From contig NZ_JACEFJ010000002.1 in NCBI RefSeq assembly GCF_015354735.1, positions 496,001-560,000 of the forward strand: 64,000 nt of DNA, read 5' to 3'. The stretch's first letter is position 1, and every line of letters begins with the position of its first letter. Shown here one piece after another: positions 51,938 through 62,400 of this stretch. The DNA comes from Pararhodonellum marinum. Lineage in GTDB: Bacteria; Bacteroidota; Bacteroidia; Cytophagales; Cyclobacteriaceae. Made by a program: the position numbers and the translations under genes. Under the pieces are notes generated by a model, which saw only the letters and a list, made by a program, of their open reading frames with translations, was not told where the DNA came from and searched no databases.

Positions 51938-54154
51938 TTAGGTTGTGTAGATGTGTTCTCCGGCAATGTGTTTGATACCGCCATACCAAAGTGCCTCTTC
52001 TTTTTTAGGAAGGAGCGCCGCTCCATTGATTTCACTTTGGCTTTGGGTATTTGAGTCCATACTTATTGTAATATCTTTTATGAAAGCCCCAATGGACTGA
52101 TTTTCCCCATCATTGACAGTCCAGGTACCCAAGTTAATGGCAAATCTGTCCAAATTTAAGTCTGCCCATCGGTGTTCTTCCTTTTTATTAAAATCTGACT
52201 TAACGTCTATTTGAATCTCTGCCCAGCCTGACCAAAGTGATCCAAGGTCAAAATGTTGAGGAGGGACTGTCCTCAATTCGCTGTATTGTCCACCAATGCC
52301 AAAAAACATTTTATTAAAGGAATAAACTAAATTTACCCGCTTGTAAGACTTTTCAAAACCTTCAATCCAAATGAACACGCCATTGAAACTGTCCAGAAGG
52401 GTATTATCCTTATCAATCCGAAGTTGCAATTTGATGGTAGGTTGGGCCCCTTTTGACAGGGCTATTACTTGACACAATTGATTGAGCGTTTGAGGCATTC
52501 GGTCTTGACCTGGAATATGGAAACCCCTTTTTTTCGAGAACAGATACAGGGCTTTGTCTGAATCTGTTTCAGGATCCGGCCTAACTTCCATCCGATTGGA
52601 AGGGTTTTCATCTTCCTCATAGCGATATCTTTTGTTCCAGTATTCCAAGTCCTTTTCAAAATCACCGTTGATCAATGTTTTTTGCACGGGCAGTTCCCAT
52701 TTATGAAGGAGCCAGAGTGGGTAATCACTTTCATTGAATTCCGGAAAGGATTCTGGGTAATTAAAATCCTGTCGGGTCACCGTCCGATATCGAATTTTGG
52801 CTTGATCACCATGGACATCTACCAAGCAGATGCCCTGAACGGGACCTCCCGTAAGGTCGGCTTCTCCGAAAGCCCTAGGCCGGTACCCTGCTGCCGGTAG
52901 GTTGATGAAGTGGATTCCTTTATAAGTACGGGCTGTTTTTAATGAAGCTTTCAAAGGAATGTGAACATGGCCTGACAAGGCATATTTAACATTACCATGT
53001 TTGGTGATGATGTCAAGTACTTTTCTTTTGACATCCACACTTTCTACATAATTTATCAAAGGGTCAATACCTATAGGTAAGAGCGGCACATGGTGAAAGA
53101 AGATCGTGGGTCGGTCTTTGTTTTTTTCAAGATCTTTCTCCAGCCAATCAAAATAATGGGGATGGGTTTCCCAGAAATTCCTTCGCAAAGGATCTGGCCA
53201 TACGACAAAGTGCCATTTGCCTAAATCAAAAGCATACAAAATTTCCTTCATGCCATTCATGGCCTTTTGGGCCCTAAAAAAATTGGTGAATCCTTCCATG
53301 TTGTATCCAGGGGAAAACTCGATGTTGTAGGCAGTTTCATGGTTGCCCACGGTCCATAATGTTGGGCACTCAACTCTTTTCAAGAAATCCAACAAGACCA
53401 GGTAGTTGCTCCATTGACCTTTGGAATCTACAATGTCCCCAAGGACCAAATTAAAAAGACAATTGCCATGATCTTTGATCAAGGCTACACTATCCTCAAT
53501 AAAGGCGTTGTGGACCTTCATCCTGGTGGTGCTGTCATTCGATTCGTCACTCGGGTCGCCACCCTGCGGATCGGCCATGATGGCAAAAGTGAATTGATCT
53601 CCCGAGAAATTGACCCCGACTTCCCGCATATCCAAGTACCCGATTTCTTTATCCAAAAGATAATTTACCTCGATTTTGGTTTGTTCTATCTGCCATTCAA
53701 GTTGAGACTTGGCAAGAAGTTCTTGAATCGTAAATCTAATGGAATCCTTACGGGTATCGATGCTCACCTGCGTGTTGTCTTTCACGTCCTTGAGCCACAA
53801 GACCATCACATCAGATTTATCCAGGCTAGTCATACTGGTAAATGTGTGATTGGCTGTCAGGGAGTCTTCACTTGGGTTAAAATTGTAGGCTTGGGTTTTA
53901 TGTATTTCACCTCCCTTGACACGGATCCTTCCAGAGACTTCATTGAGTTCCTCAGGAGATTGACTGCTGAAGGAAACCCTTAGCAACACCATTCCTTCCT
54001 CATTGAGTAGGTCTTCAAGGGAAGTGATCGGAGGAAAGATTTCTTGTAGGGAAAAGGGGTAATGGTTTGAGGTTATTCCTGCCATTCCTTTTGGACCAAG
54101 CCAAGCAGTAGAAAGACTGAGCCCAAAACCTTTCAAAAATTTCCTTCTTTGCAT
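51938..54154 (-). CDS. Tat-exported calcineurin-like metallophosphoesterase
   Basis: 738 residues. The start QRRKFLKGFGLSLSTAWLG is a twin-arginine signal. The phosphoesterase motifs are in order: FAIMADPQGGD (about residue 190), VLGDIVDSKG, WTVGNHET, IFFHHVPL and ALSGHVHIPL (about 390), giving the two-metal site of calcineurin-like enzymes. About 150 residues before it and 300 after it are extra beta-rich domains; the last contains the lectin-like RFAINLGTWTVNDGENQSIG. It would remove phosphate from an extracytoplasmic substrate. The gene is divergent from susC and likely in one transcript with the GH78 gene. Confidence 0.85.
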   Translation of the reverse strand: MQRRKFLKGFGLSLSTAWLGPKGMAGITSNHYPFSLQEIFPPITSLEDLLNEEGMVLLRVSFSSQSPEELNEVSGRIRVKGGEIHKTQAYNFNPSEDSLTANHTFTSMTSLDKSDVMVLWLKDVKDNTQVSIDTRKDSIRFTIQELLAKSQLEWQIEQTKIEVNYLLDKEIGYLDMREVGVNFSGDQFTFAIMADPQGGDPSDESNDSTTRMKVHNAFIEDSVALIKDHGNCLFNLVLGDIVDSKGQWSNYLVLLDFLKRVECPTLWTVGNHETAYNIEFSPGYNMEGFTNFFRAQKAMNGMKEILYAFDLGKWHFVVWPDPLRRNFWETHPHYFDWLEKDLEKNKDRPTIFFHHVPLLPIGIDPLINYVESVDVKRKVLDIITKHGNVKYALSGHVHIPLKASLKTARTYKGIHFINLPAAGYRPRAFGEADLTGGPVQGICLVDVHGDQAKIRYRTVTRQDFNYPESFPEFNESDYPLWLLHKWELPVQKTLINGDFEKDLEYWNKRYRYEEDENPSNRMEVRPDPETDSDKALYLFSKKRGFHIPGQDRMPQTLNQLCQVIALSKGAQPTIKLQLRIDKDNTLLDSFNGVFIWIEGFEKSYKRVNLVYSFNKMFFGIGGQYSELRTVPPQHFDLGSLWSGWAEIQIDVKSDFNKKEEHRWADLNLDRFAINLGTWTVNDGENQSIGAFIKDITISMDSNTQSQSEINGAALLPKKEEALWYGGIKHIAGEHIYTT

Positions 54155-54494
54155 ATTTTTTAAAACTAACTATAATGAAATTTCCCTAAAGCAAAGAAAA
54201 ATCCGAGACAAACTATCCTATACTCTCCTGCTCAATCGGATATTCTGGGAAGAAATTTTATCTTTTATGTACTCAGTTACAAATTATTTTTTTCAAAGAC
54301 AGGTAATATAAAAAATTTTATGGATGAGGGGATTACTAATTTTTTGTATCTCTAAATCCTCCCTGAAAGTACAGGATGGTTTAAAATTCAAAAAATCCAA
54401 AATTTATCATAGACTTGGGAAAGTCACTAATTCAATAGGATTGACAAAAAAAGTAAAACTAAATAATTAAACCCTAATCAAAATAACTGTTCTT
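54155..54494. other. Divergent promoter region before the SusC/SusD operon
   Basis: 340 AT-rich bases between the phosphoesterase and SusC-like starts. It must hold both promoters, but I find no exact TAnnTTTG element at a fitting distance and no operator-like palindrome. Confidence 0.5.
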
Positions 54495-57400
54495 ATGAAA
54501 AAAAGTATACCAAAATGCCAGATGCGTTTTTGGCTTTTCTTCTCTTCAGCCCTGCTCCTTTTTGGGGGAATTGGATTATCAGAAGCAGCCGCCAAAACTT
54601 ATGCATCGGGCTTTGAAATGACCATGATTGAGCAACAGGCTCAATCCGTGATTCAAGGGATTGTAACTAGCACTGGCGATAACGCCACCCTTCCCGGGGT
54701 GAATGTACTGATCAAAGGTACCAGTATCGGTACAGTGACTGACATGGATGGGCGATATTCGATAGAAGTGCCAGACGGAAATGCCGTTTTGGTATTCTCT
54801 TTTATTGGCTTTGCCAATCAGGAAGTAACAGTCGGAAACAGAACCACAATCAATGTGGGACTCGAACCTGATCTGGCCGCACTCGAAGAAGTAGTCGTGA
54901 TTGGCTATGGTGAAAAAAGCCGTAAGTTGATGACCGAGTCTATCGGAACAGTGGGGTCCAGGGAAATCAATCAGTTGCCTGTAGCTTCTGTGGATCAAGC
55001 CATACAGGGCCGGATTTCCGGTGTGCAGGTGACGAGTGTGGATGGTACTCCAGGAGCTCCTGTGGCCATTCGGATAAGAGGTGTCGGTACCGTTGGCAAT
55101 ACACAGCCGCTGTTTGTAATAGATGGTGTGCCTGTGGGCAACAACAGTGATCAGAGAACCAACCCCTTGTCAACCATCAACCCTGCTGATATAGAAAGTG
55201 TTTCCGTATTAAAAGACGCTTCAGCTGCTGCGGTATATGGAGTACGGGCAGCCAACGGGGTCGTATTGATCACTACCAAAAGAGGAAAAACCGGTAAGCC
55301 TACCATCAATATTGACAGTTATTATGGGGTCCAACAGGTCCCCAGATTCAATGAATACAATTCCACAGGAGAATACCTCAGTCTGACCCAAAATGCTTAT
55401 GACAATTTCAATGCCCAGAACAATTTGGTGCCAGGAGATGACAACTTTCAGTTTTTGCACCCAGATCTCCAGGAAGGAAGTCCAATTCGGAACCGGAACA
55501 ATAATTTGGCTTGGAGAGATGCTGCCTTAAATCAGGGTGCCCCTATCCAAAACCACAACATGAGTGTATCAGGTGGAGGTGAAGGCTACAATTACTTTGT
55601 TTCCGGAGGATATTTCAACCAGCAGGCCACTGTAAATAGGTTCGATATGGACCGATACACCTTCCGGGCAAATTCAGACTTTAGGGTAAACAACCGGGTG
55701 AGAGTTGGTCAAACCTTTACCATTTCCTACCAACAAATTGAAAGGGGTATGAATGGTGGAGGTGATGGATTTCTGCTTCAAAACTCGGTAACCATGCCTC
55801 CCTTTTTCAATATTTTTGAAGATCCGAACAATCCAATCCCGGGAAACCGCTATGGGTATGACGGAAACGCCGATTTAGGGGGGCTGACCATCGGAAATCA
55901 AGTTGGTATTAACGAAATAATCGCCAATTTTGATAGAAGGACCCGTATGCTGGGAAGTATCTATGCGGAGGTCGACATCATTGAGGGATTGACTTTCAGG
56001 ACTGTTGCTTCTGCGGATATGATCAACTCCAGAGATGATTCCTGGAGACCGGAGTACTTGGTGGCTGAAATGGGATTGAACAGACCGGGAAATGAATTCA
56101 ATGACAACAGAGGCGAATCCATCACGCAGGTTTATACCAACACCTTCAATTACAACAAGAGTTTTGGAAACCACAACATTGATCTTTTAGCTGGGTTGGA
56201 ATATCAGCAGCTTCGGGGGACCAGTCTCGGAGTAAGGGGTTCTGACTTTATCAGTAATAGCAGGGATTTTTACCGTGTTGTCAACAATGGACGTGGCACT
56301 CCCAATATTGGAGGAGGAGCCGGTCAGTCTTCATTTGTAGGCTATATAGGAAGAGCCAGTTACAACTATGGGGATAAATATTTGTTGACTGCAACTGTAA
56401 GAAGAGATGGCACATCAAATTTCTCACCCGTGGACAACAGAAGGTGGGGTACCTTTCCCTCTTTTTCAGGAGCTTGGAGATTGAGTGAGGAAGGATTTTT
56501 CAATAGAGGTAAAATAAGTGATCTGAAATTGAGGGCCAGCTGGGGGCAATTGGGCAATGCCAATACACAGCCTTTTCCCCATATTTTCAGGGTGTCTACT
56601 ACTCCTGATTATGCTTTGGGTGGTTCGAATACAGTTCAGGCCCCTGCACCCATCAACTTTGTCAACCAAGACGTGGTGTGGGAAACTGTGGAAACTTTCG
56701 ACATTGGTTTTGACATGTCCATGTTCAACAACAAACTGGACATCTTGGCCACTTACTATGACAGGACTACAAAAGACTTTCTTTTCAATCTGCCGTTGTC
56801 TTTTGTGACTGGATTTACAGGAACCCCTGTTAACTTGGGAACAGTAAGTAACAAAGGGATAGAGCTGGAAATAGGATATAATACCACTTTTGCCAATGGC
56901 CTTCAAATGAGGATAAGTGGCAATATAACAACAGTCAGAAATAGATTGGAGGAATTGGCTCCTGGATTGGAAGAGTTTACTGCGAGTGATATTTACAGGA
57001 CTGCGATCGGAAGACCGATTGGATATTTCTTTGGATATCAAACCGACGGCTTGTGGCAAAGCCAGGCAGAAATTGATGCCGTATTCACAGGAGGTTTTAG
57101 AGATGCCTCTTCTCCACAGGGACCCCGACCTGGAGATGTCCGGTTTTTGGATATCAATGGACCGGGTGAAGAAACCCAGTTTTCCGGAGAACCTGATGGC
57201 TTGATTGATTTCAATGACAGGACTTACCTGGGCAAAACCATCCCGTCTTATTTTTATGGACTGGGCATGGACTTTACCTTCAAAAACTTCGATATGTCTA
57301 TGTTATGGCAGGGAGTAGGTGATGTTCAGGTATACAATGAAGTCAGGAGAAACGGACTGAATTTGGGTGGAGCCGGCAGGAATATGTTGATAGAAACCCA

Positions 57401-57755
57401 GGAAAGATGGACTGGTCCAGGTACCAGTAATTCTGTACCAAGAGCCATATCGGGTGACCCCAATCAAAACAACCGATTCTCTGATCGATTTGTGGAAAAT
57501 GCCGGATTCTTTCGCTTGAGAAACATACAGATCGGTTATTCATTGCCTAGATCCATTACAGACCGTTGGACTGGCTTCAACAGTGGAAGAATTTATTTTG
57601 GAGGTTCCAACCTGTTTACTTTCACCAACTACACCGGTATGGATCCAGAAGTCATGACTTACGGATCTAACTCCTCACAAACAGGTGCCGGAACAGACAG
57701 AGGTAACATGCCTCAACCGAGAATTTATCAAATGGGTATCCAACTATCATTTTAA
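54495..57755 (+). CDS. SusC/RagA-type TonB-dependent outer-membrane receptor
   Basis: 1086 residues. After the signal peptide comes a carboxypeptidase-regulatory-like domain (VTSTGDNATLPGVNVLIKGT, about residues 52-125). The TonB-box-like region EEVVVIGYGEKS and the plug (VASVDQAIQGRISGVQVTSV, IRIRGVGTVGNTQPLFVIDG) are followed by the 22-strand barrel ending QMGIQLSF. There is no N-terminal STN domain, so it is not expected to signal to an anti-sigma factor. With the SusD-like lipoprotein 8 bases downstream it imports oligosaccharides or peptides through the outer membrane. The imported substrate is not known. Confidence 0.95.
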   Translation: MKKSIPKCQMRFWLFFSSALLLFGGIGLSEAAAKTYASGFEMTMIEQQAQSVIQGIVTSTGDNATLPGVNVLIKGTSIGTVTDMDGRYSIEVPDGNAVLVFSFIGFANQEVTVGNRTTINVGLEPDLAALEEVVVIGYGEKSRKLMTESIGTVGSREINQLPVASVDQAIQGRISGVQVTSVDGTPGAPVAIRIRGVGTVGNTQPLFVIDGVPVGNNSDQRTNPLSTINPADIESVSVLKDASAAAVYGVRAANGVVLITTKRGKTGKPTINIDSYYGVQQVPRFNEYNSTGEYLSLTQNAYDNFNAQNNLVPGDDNFQFLHPDLQEGSPIRNRNNNLAWRDAALNQGAPIQNHNMSVSGGGEGYNYFVSGGYFNQQATVNRFDMDRYTFRANSDFRVNNRVRVGQTFTISYQQIERGMNGGGDGFLLQNSVTMPPFFNIFEDPNNPIPGNRYGYDGNADLGGLTIGNQVGINEIIANFDRRTRMLGSIYAEVDIIEGLTFRTVASADMINSRDDSWRPEYLVAEMGLNRPGNEFNDNRGESITQVYTNTFNYNKSFGNHNIDLLAGLEYQQLRGTSLGVRGSDFISNSRDFYRVVNNGRGTPNIGGGAGQSSFVGYIGRASYNYGDKYLLTATVRRDGTSNFSPVDNRRWGTFPSFSGAWRLSEEGFFNRGKISDLKLRASWGQLGNANTQPFPHIFRVSTTPDYALGGSNTVQAPAPINFVNQDVVWETVETFDIGFDMSMFNNKLDILATYYDRTTKDFLFNLPLSFVTGFTGTPVNLGTVSNKGIELEIGYNTTFANGLQMRISGNITTVRNRLEELAPGLEEFTASDIYRTAIGRPIGYFFGYQTDGLWQSQAEIDAVFTGGFRDASSPQGPRPGDVRFLDINGPGEETQFSGEPDGLIDFNDRTYLGKTIPSYFYGLGMDFTFKNFDMSMLWQGVGDVQVYNEVRRNGLNLGGAGRNMLIETQERWTGPGTSNSVPRAISGDPNQNNRFSDRFVENAGFFRLRNIQIGYSLPRSITDRWTGFNSGRIYFGGSNLFTFTNYTGMDPEVMTYGSNSSQTGAGTDRGNMPQPRIYQMGIQLSF

Positions 57756-57763
57756 CATAAGCT

Positions 57764-59320
57764 ATGAAAACCATGAAAATATTAAAAATTGGAGCATTAT
57801 GTGTCATCATGACATTGGTGACCATGGCCTCTTGTGAAGATAAACTGAATTTGGCACCCCTTGGAGAATTGAATTCAGAGACCTTTTATATTACCATAGA
57901 TGATTTTGAAGCGGCCTCTTTGGCTCCTTACAGTACCTTGTTAAACTTCTACTATGAACAGAACGGATTGGGGCACTACAATGGGATTGAATATCCATCA
58001 GATGATAGCAGGCATGGTGGTCAGGGTAATGAAAATAATGTGGATTTTATCTGGTTGCCCAATAACGGGAACTTCTCCTGGATTTATCAGGAATCCTACA
58101 AAGGCATCATGAGATCCAATACCATCCTCAACAGGTTGCCTAATTCAGAGTTGACTGATGCCCAAAAGGCCAGATTCGAAGGAGAAGCCAAATTTATAAG
58201 AGCCTACATGTATTTCAACTTGGCCATTCACTGGGGTAATCCTCCATTGGTGCCTGAGATAGTAACGTCTTTGGAAGGTTCAAGGATAGGCAATTCAGCT
58301 CCCGGTGAAGTACTCGATTTTGTCATTCAGGACTTGATCAATGCGAAGGCCAATCTGCCAGCAAGCTGGAATGCCTCCAATGTGGGCAGGGCTACAAGCG
58401 GGGCAGCCACCGCCTTGTTGGGCAAGGTTTACCTGTACAGGCAAAATTATACCGATGCGATCAGGGAATTCAATGAAGTGATCAATAGTGGCCAATATAG
58501 TTTGGTTGCGGACTATGGACACAATTTCAGTGAGGATCATCAAAACAATTCCGAGTCCATATTTGAAATTCAGTTTTCAAGAGGAGATTTCAATCCATGG
58601 TTACCAGTAGATTTCGGGTTGAATGAAAATCAAAACGTAGGGCATGCAGGTACTGGGCGGACCATAAATTTCCGAGCATCATGCTTTCTGGGTGTTTGTG
58701 CTCCAGGAGCCAATGGCAATGGATATGGAAGAATTCATATCACCCAACCGCTTCAAGATCAATTTGAACCCGGAGACCCGAGGATATTCCATACCTTTTT
58801 TGTGGAAGGGGATGATTATTTTGGAGTCCCCTACAATCCAGCCTGGTCCATTACAGGAGCCACTCCTTCCAAATACATCCGGAATTTCATTACCTATCCC
58901 CAACCCAATGCCGGTTCCAATAACGAAAGGGTGATCAGACTTGCCGATGTTTATCTGATGTTGGCAGAAGCAGAACTGCTTGGCAATAGCAATGTAGCGA
59001 GGGCTGCGGAACTGATCAATATGGTCAGAAGAAGAGCTGACCCTTCCGGAAATATCCTGCCAGACCGGCCTGCGGGAGCTTCATCACAGCAAATGCTGGA
59101 ATGGTTGATGCATGAAAGAAGGGTCGAACTTGCACTGGAAGGCCATCGCTACAATGATCTGGTCAGGTGGCACAATGCCGGCCTGATCAACATCGCGACC
59201 GACATTGACTTCGGTTCCAGCTTGGCCAATCAAAACTGGAATACCACGCATCTTTTGAAACCATATCCTCAAAGGGAAATCGATCTGACTGCTGATCTTG
59301 TGCAGAACCCTGGATATTGA
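57764..59320 (+). CDS. SusD/RagB-type outer-membrane binding lipoprotein
   Basis: 518 residues with a lipobox (VTMASC). TPR-like helices around FEGEAKFIRAYMYFNLAIHW and ALLGKVYLYRQNYTDAIREF, and the C-terminal RLADVYLMLAEAELLGNSNV, MLEWLMHERRVELALEGHRY and NDLVRW are the classical SusD family signatures. It caps the SusC-like receptor and binds the ligand on the cell surface. A strong stem-loop terminator follows 28 bases after the stop, so the SusC/SusD pair forms its own transcript. Confidence 0.95.
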   Translation: MKTMKILKIGALCVIMTLVTMASCEDKLNLAPLGELNSETFYITIDDFEAASLAPYSTLLNFYYEQNGLGHYNGIEYPSDDSRHGGQGNENNVDFIWLPNNGNFSWIYQESYKGIMRSNTILNRLPNSELTDAQKARFEGEAKFIRAYMYFNLAIHWGNPPLVPEIVTSLEGSRIGNSAPGEVLDFVIQDLINAKANLPASWNASNVGRATSGAATALLGKVYLYRQNYTDAIREFNEVINSGQYSLVADYGHNFSEDHQNNSESIFEIQFSRGDFNPWLPVDFGLNENQNVGHAGTGRTINFRASCFLGVCAPGANGNGYGRIHITQPLQDQFEPGDPRIFHTFFVEGDDYFGVPYNPAWSITGATPSKYIRNFITYPQPNAGSNNERVIRLADVYLMLAEAELLGNSNVARAAELINMVRRRADPSGNILPDRPAGASSQQMLEWLMHERRVELALEGHRYNDLVRWHNAGLINIATDIDFGSSLANQNWNTTHLLKPYPQREIDLTADLVQNPGY

Positions 59321-59347
59321 TAGAAATTGATCTATTGCCTATTGAAC

Positions 59348-59379
59348 AAAAGGCTGTCAGTTTTGACTGGCAGCCTTTT
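59348..59379 (+). terminator. Intrinsic terminator after the SusC/SusD pair
   Basis: AAAAGGCTGTCAG (59348-59360) pairs with CTGGCAGCCTTTT (59367-59379) around a six-base loop, with a single G-T style mismatch. It is followed by CCTTGTCTTTTATTTT. Confidence 0.85.
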
Positions 59380-59454
59380 CCTTGTCTTTTATTTTGAAAT
59401 GCATGATTTCAGCCTTATTTTGATCAACCCATTTGTTACCTAATTCTTAGCCAA

Positions 59455-62400
59455 ATGAACCTAAAAATTGACATATTATTTTTTCTTTTGGCTGTATCCA
59501 TCCTAGGTCTAGCTAGCTGTAGGCAAACTGAGGAAGAGAAGCCTTTGTTTCAGAAAATGCCTGCATCCCACACCAACATCCATTTTTCCAATGATATCTT
59601 AACCAATGACACCCTCAATGCCCTGAATTATGATTATATCTACAATGGCGGCGGTGTGGCTGTGGGCGATGTCAACAATGATGGTTTGCCGGATCTGTTC
59701 TTTTCGGGAAACATGGTTTCCAGCAGACTTTACCTCAACAAAGGTAATTTTGAATTTGAAGACATCACTGTGCAGGCCGGGATTGAAACTGATGTATGGG
59801 TCACCGGAGCTTCCATGGTCGATATCAACGGAAACGGGCTCACTGATATCTACTTATCGGTGGCCAATAAAAACCCAGAATTGAGTGCCAACCGCCTGTA
59901 TGTCAACAATGGTGACGGAACCTTTTCGGAAAAAGCGGAGGAGTTTGGCATTGCGGACAGGGGATACAGTACCCATGCGGCCTTTTTTGATTTTGACAGG
60001 GATGGGCACCTAGACCTGTATGTATTGACCAATGCTTACGAAACCAGCAATAAAAATTTCGTAAGACCCAAAAAAACGCAGGGTGAAGCCATGAACACCG
60101 ACCGGCTTTACCGGAACAATGGGGATGGTACTTTCACAGAGGTTTCGGAAGAAGCGGGTATTCTGATAGAAGGATATGGCTTGGGTGTTGCAATTGCCGA
60201 TTTTAACCTGGATGGCTGGCCGGACATTTATGTGGCCAATGATTTTCTGACCAATGACCTGCTGTGGATCAACAATCAGGATGGTACCTTTACAGACCAA
60301 GCGGGTACATATCTGAAACACCAAAGTTTTAACGGCATGGGGGTGGATGTAGCGGATTTCAACAATGACGGTTATGTGGATATTGCTGTTATGGATATGC
60401 TTCCTCCGGATAACCTTAGGCAAAAAACCATGTTTCCGGACATCAATTACAATCAGTTCAGAATGATCCTTTCATTGGGATATACCCCGCAATATGTTCG
60501 CAATACCCTTCAGATGAACAATGGCAATGGCACCTTTAGCGAAATCGGTCAATTGGCTGGCATGCATGAGACCGACTGGAGCTGGGCCCCACTTTTTGCT
60601 GACTTCAACAACAGTGGATTCAAAGACCTCTTCATTACCAATGGCTACCGTAAGGATGTGACCAACCTTGATTTTATAGTTTACAACAGAGAAAAAAATA
60701 TGTTTGGGACAGAACGGGCCAACTGGGAGGAAGCCATGGTTCAGCTGGAAAAACTGCCCGGTGCCCATGTCCACAATTACATGTTCAAGAATGATGGCAG
60801 TCTGATCTTCAAAGATGTGTCTGAAAGCTGGGGTTTTGGACATCCTACCTATTCCAATGGAGCTGCTTTTGTGGACCTGGACAATGATGGAGACCTAGAC
60901 ATGGTCATCAACAACATTGATGGGGAAGCGGGAATATACCAAAACCATTCTGATCAAAACCGGGGCACCAATTGGCTGCAGATCAGCTTAGTGGGAGAGG
61001 CCCCAAACACCCAGGCATTGGGGACCAAAATCACCCTTAGAACAGGAGAAACCATGCAGTTTCATGAACATCACCTTTACCGGGGCTATAAGTCCAGCAT
61101 TTCGGAAAAAGCCCATTTTGGCTTGGGTGAAACAGAGCTGGTGGATAAAATTGAGGTAATATGGCCTGATGGGCGATATCAGGAATTGCATCAGGTTTCA
61201 GCAAACCAAAGACTGACACTCAAACAGGAAGATGCTGAAGAGCCTTCTGGGACAAAACCTCAATCCAAAAAGTCCAAAGAGATCCTTTTCACTGATATTA
61301 GCGGTACCATGGGGCTGCAATACAAGCATGAGGAAATGGACTACTCTGATTTCAAAGACCAGTTTTTGATTCCCCATAAGTTTTCCCGAAATGGGCCCGG
61401 AATGGCTGTGGGGGATGTGAATGGGGATGGCCTGGAGGATTTTTACATAGGAGGTGCTGCTGGATTTTCAGGTCAGCTGTTTCTGCAAGCCGGAGATGGT
61501 TTTGTGCCAAAACCATTTGATTTTGATCCTGGGCCGGATGAAACGGGTGCCTTGTTTTTTGATGCCAATGGAAATGGTCATTTGGACTTGTATGTGGTGT
61601 CAGGAGGCAGCGTACATCCTCAAGATTCTGAGCACTATCAGGACAGGCTGTACCTCAACGACGGAAAAGGAAATTTTACCTTGGATGAGGCAGCATTGCC
61701 CAAATTACTGGGGAGTGGCTCCAAGGTGGCGGCAGCAGACTTTGATGGAGATGGATTGCTGGACTTGTTTGTGGCAGGCAGGGTAATTCCTGGTCAATAT
61801 CCTCTTGCACCGAAGTCTTACATTTTAAAAAACAAGAAAGGCAGGTTTGAGGATGTAACACAGCAAGTCCTGCCTGAACTGGAGAATTTGGGACTGGTGA
61901 CCGATGCAATTTGGACGGATTTTGACGGAGATGGGAAGGTGGATCTGATCGTAGTGGGAGAGTGGATGCCTATCAGGTTTTTTCAAAATCAGGGAGGAAA
62001 ATTCAAAGAGGTGACGGCATCCACCGGTCTGAAAAACACCAGCGGCTGGTGGAACAGCATTACCGCGGGGGATTTCACAGGCAATGGAAAAACCGATTAT
62101 GTCTTGGGGAATTTGGGGTTGAACAGTAAGAACAAAGCATCCAAAGAGACACCGCTGAGACTGTATGCCTATGATTTTGACCGGAACAGCAGCATTGATC
62201 CTTTGATGACCCGCTTCATTCAAGGCCGGGAATATCCCGTACACCCAAGGGATAACCTGATCAGTCAAATCCCCTCCATGAAAAGAAGGTTTCCAAGGTA
62301 TCAGATCTATGGAGAGGCCAACATTGATAATGTGCTTACCAAAGAGGAAAGGAGAAACGCCTTACAATTGACTGCTGATCACATGGCGTCTTCCTTTCTG

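Noticed and set aside
53414-53983. 189-codon plus-strand frame within the metallophosphoesterase gene
   Set aside because: Antisense to conserved phosphoesterase motifs, no recognisable domain or start signal.
56466-57059. 197-codon minus-strand frame inside the SusC-like gene
   Set aside because: Shadow of barrel-coding sequence; composition is Ser/Pro-rich in the way typical of antisense frames.
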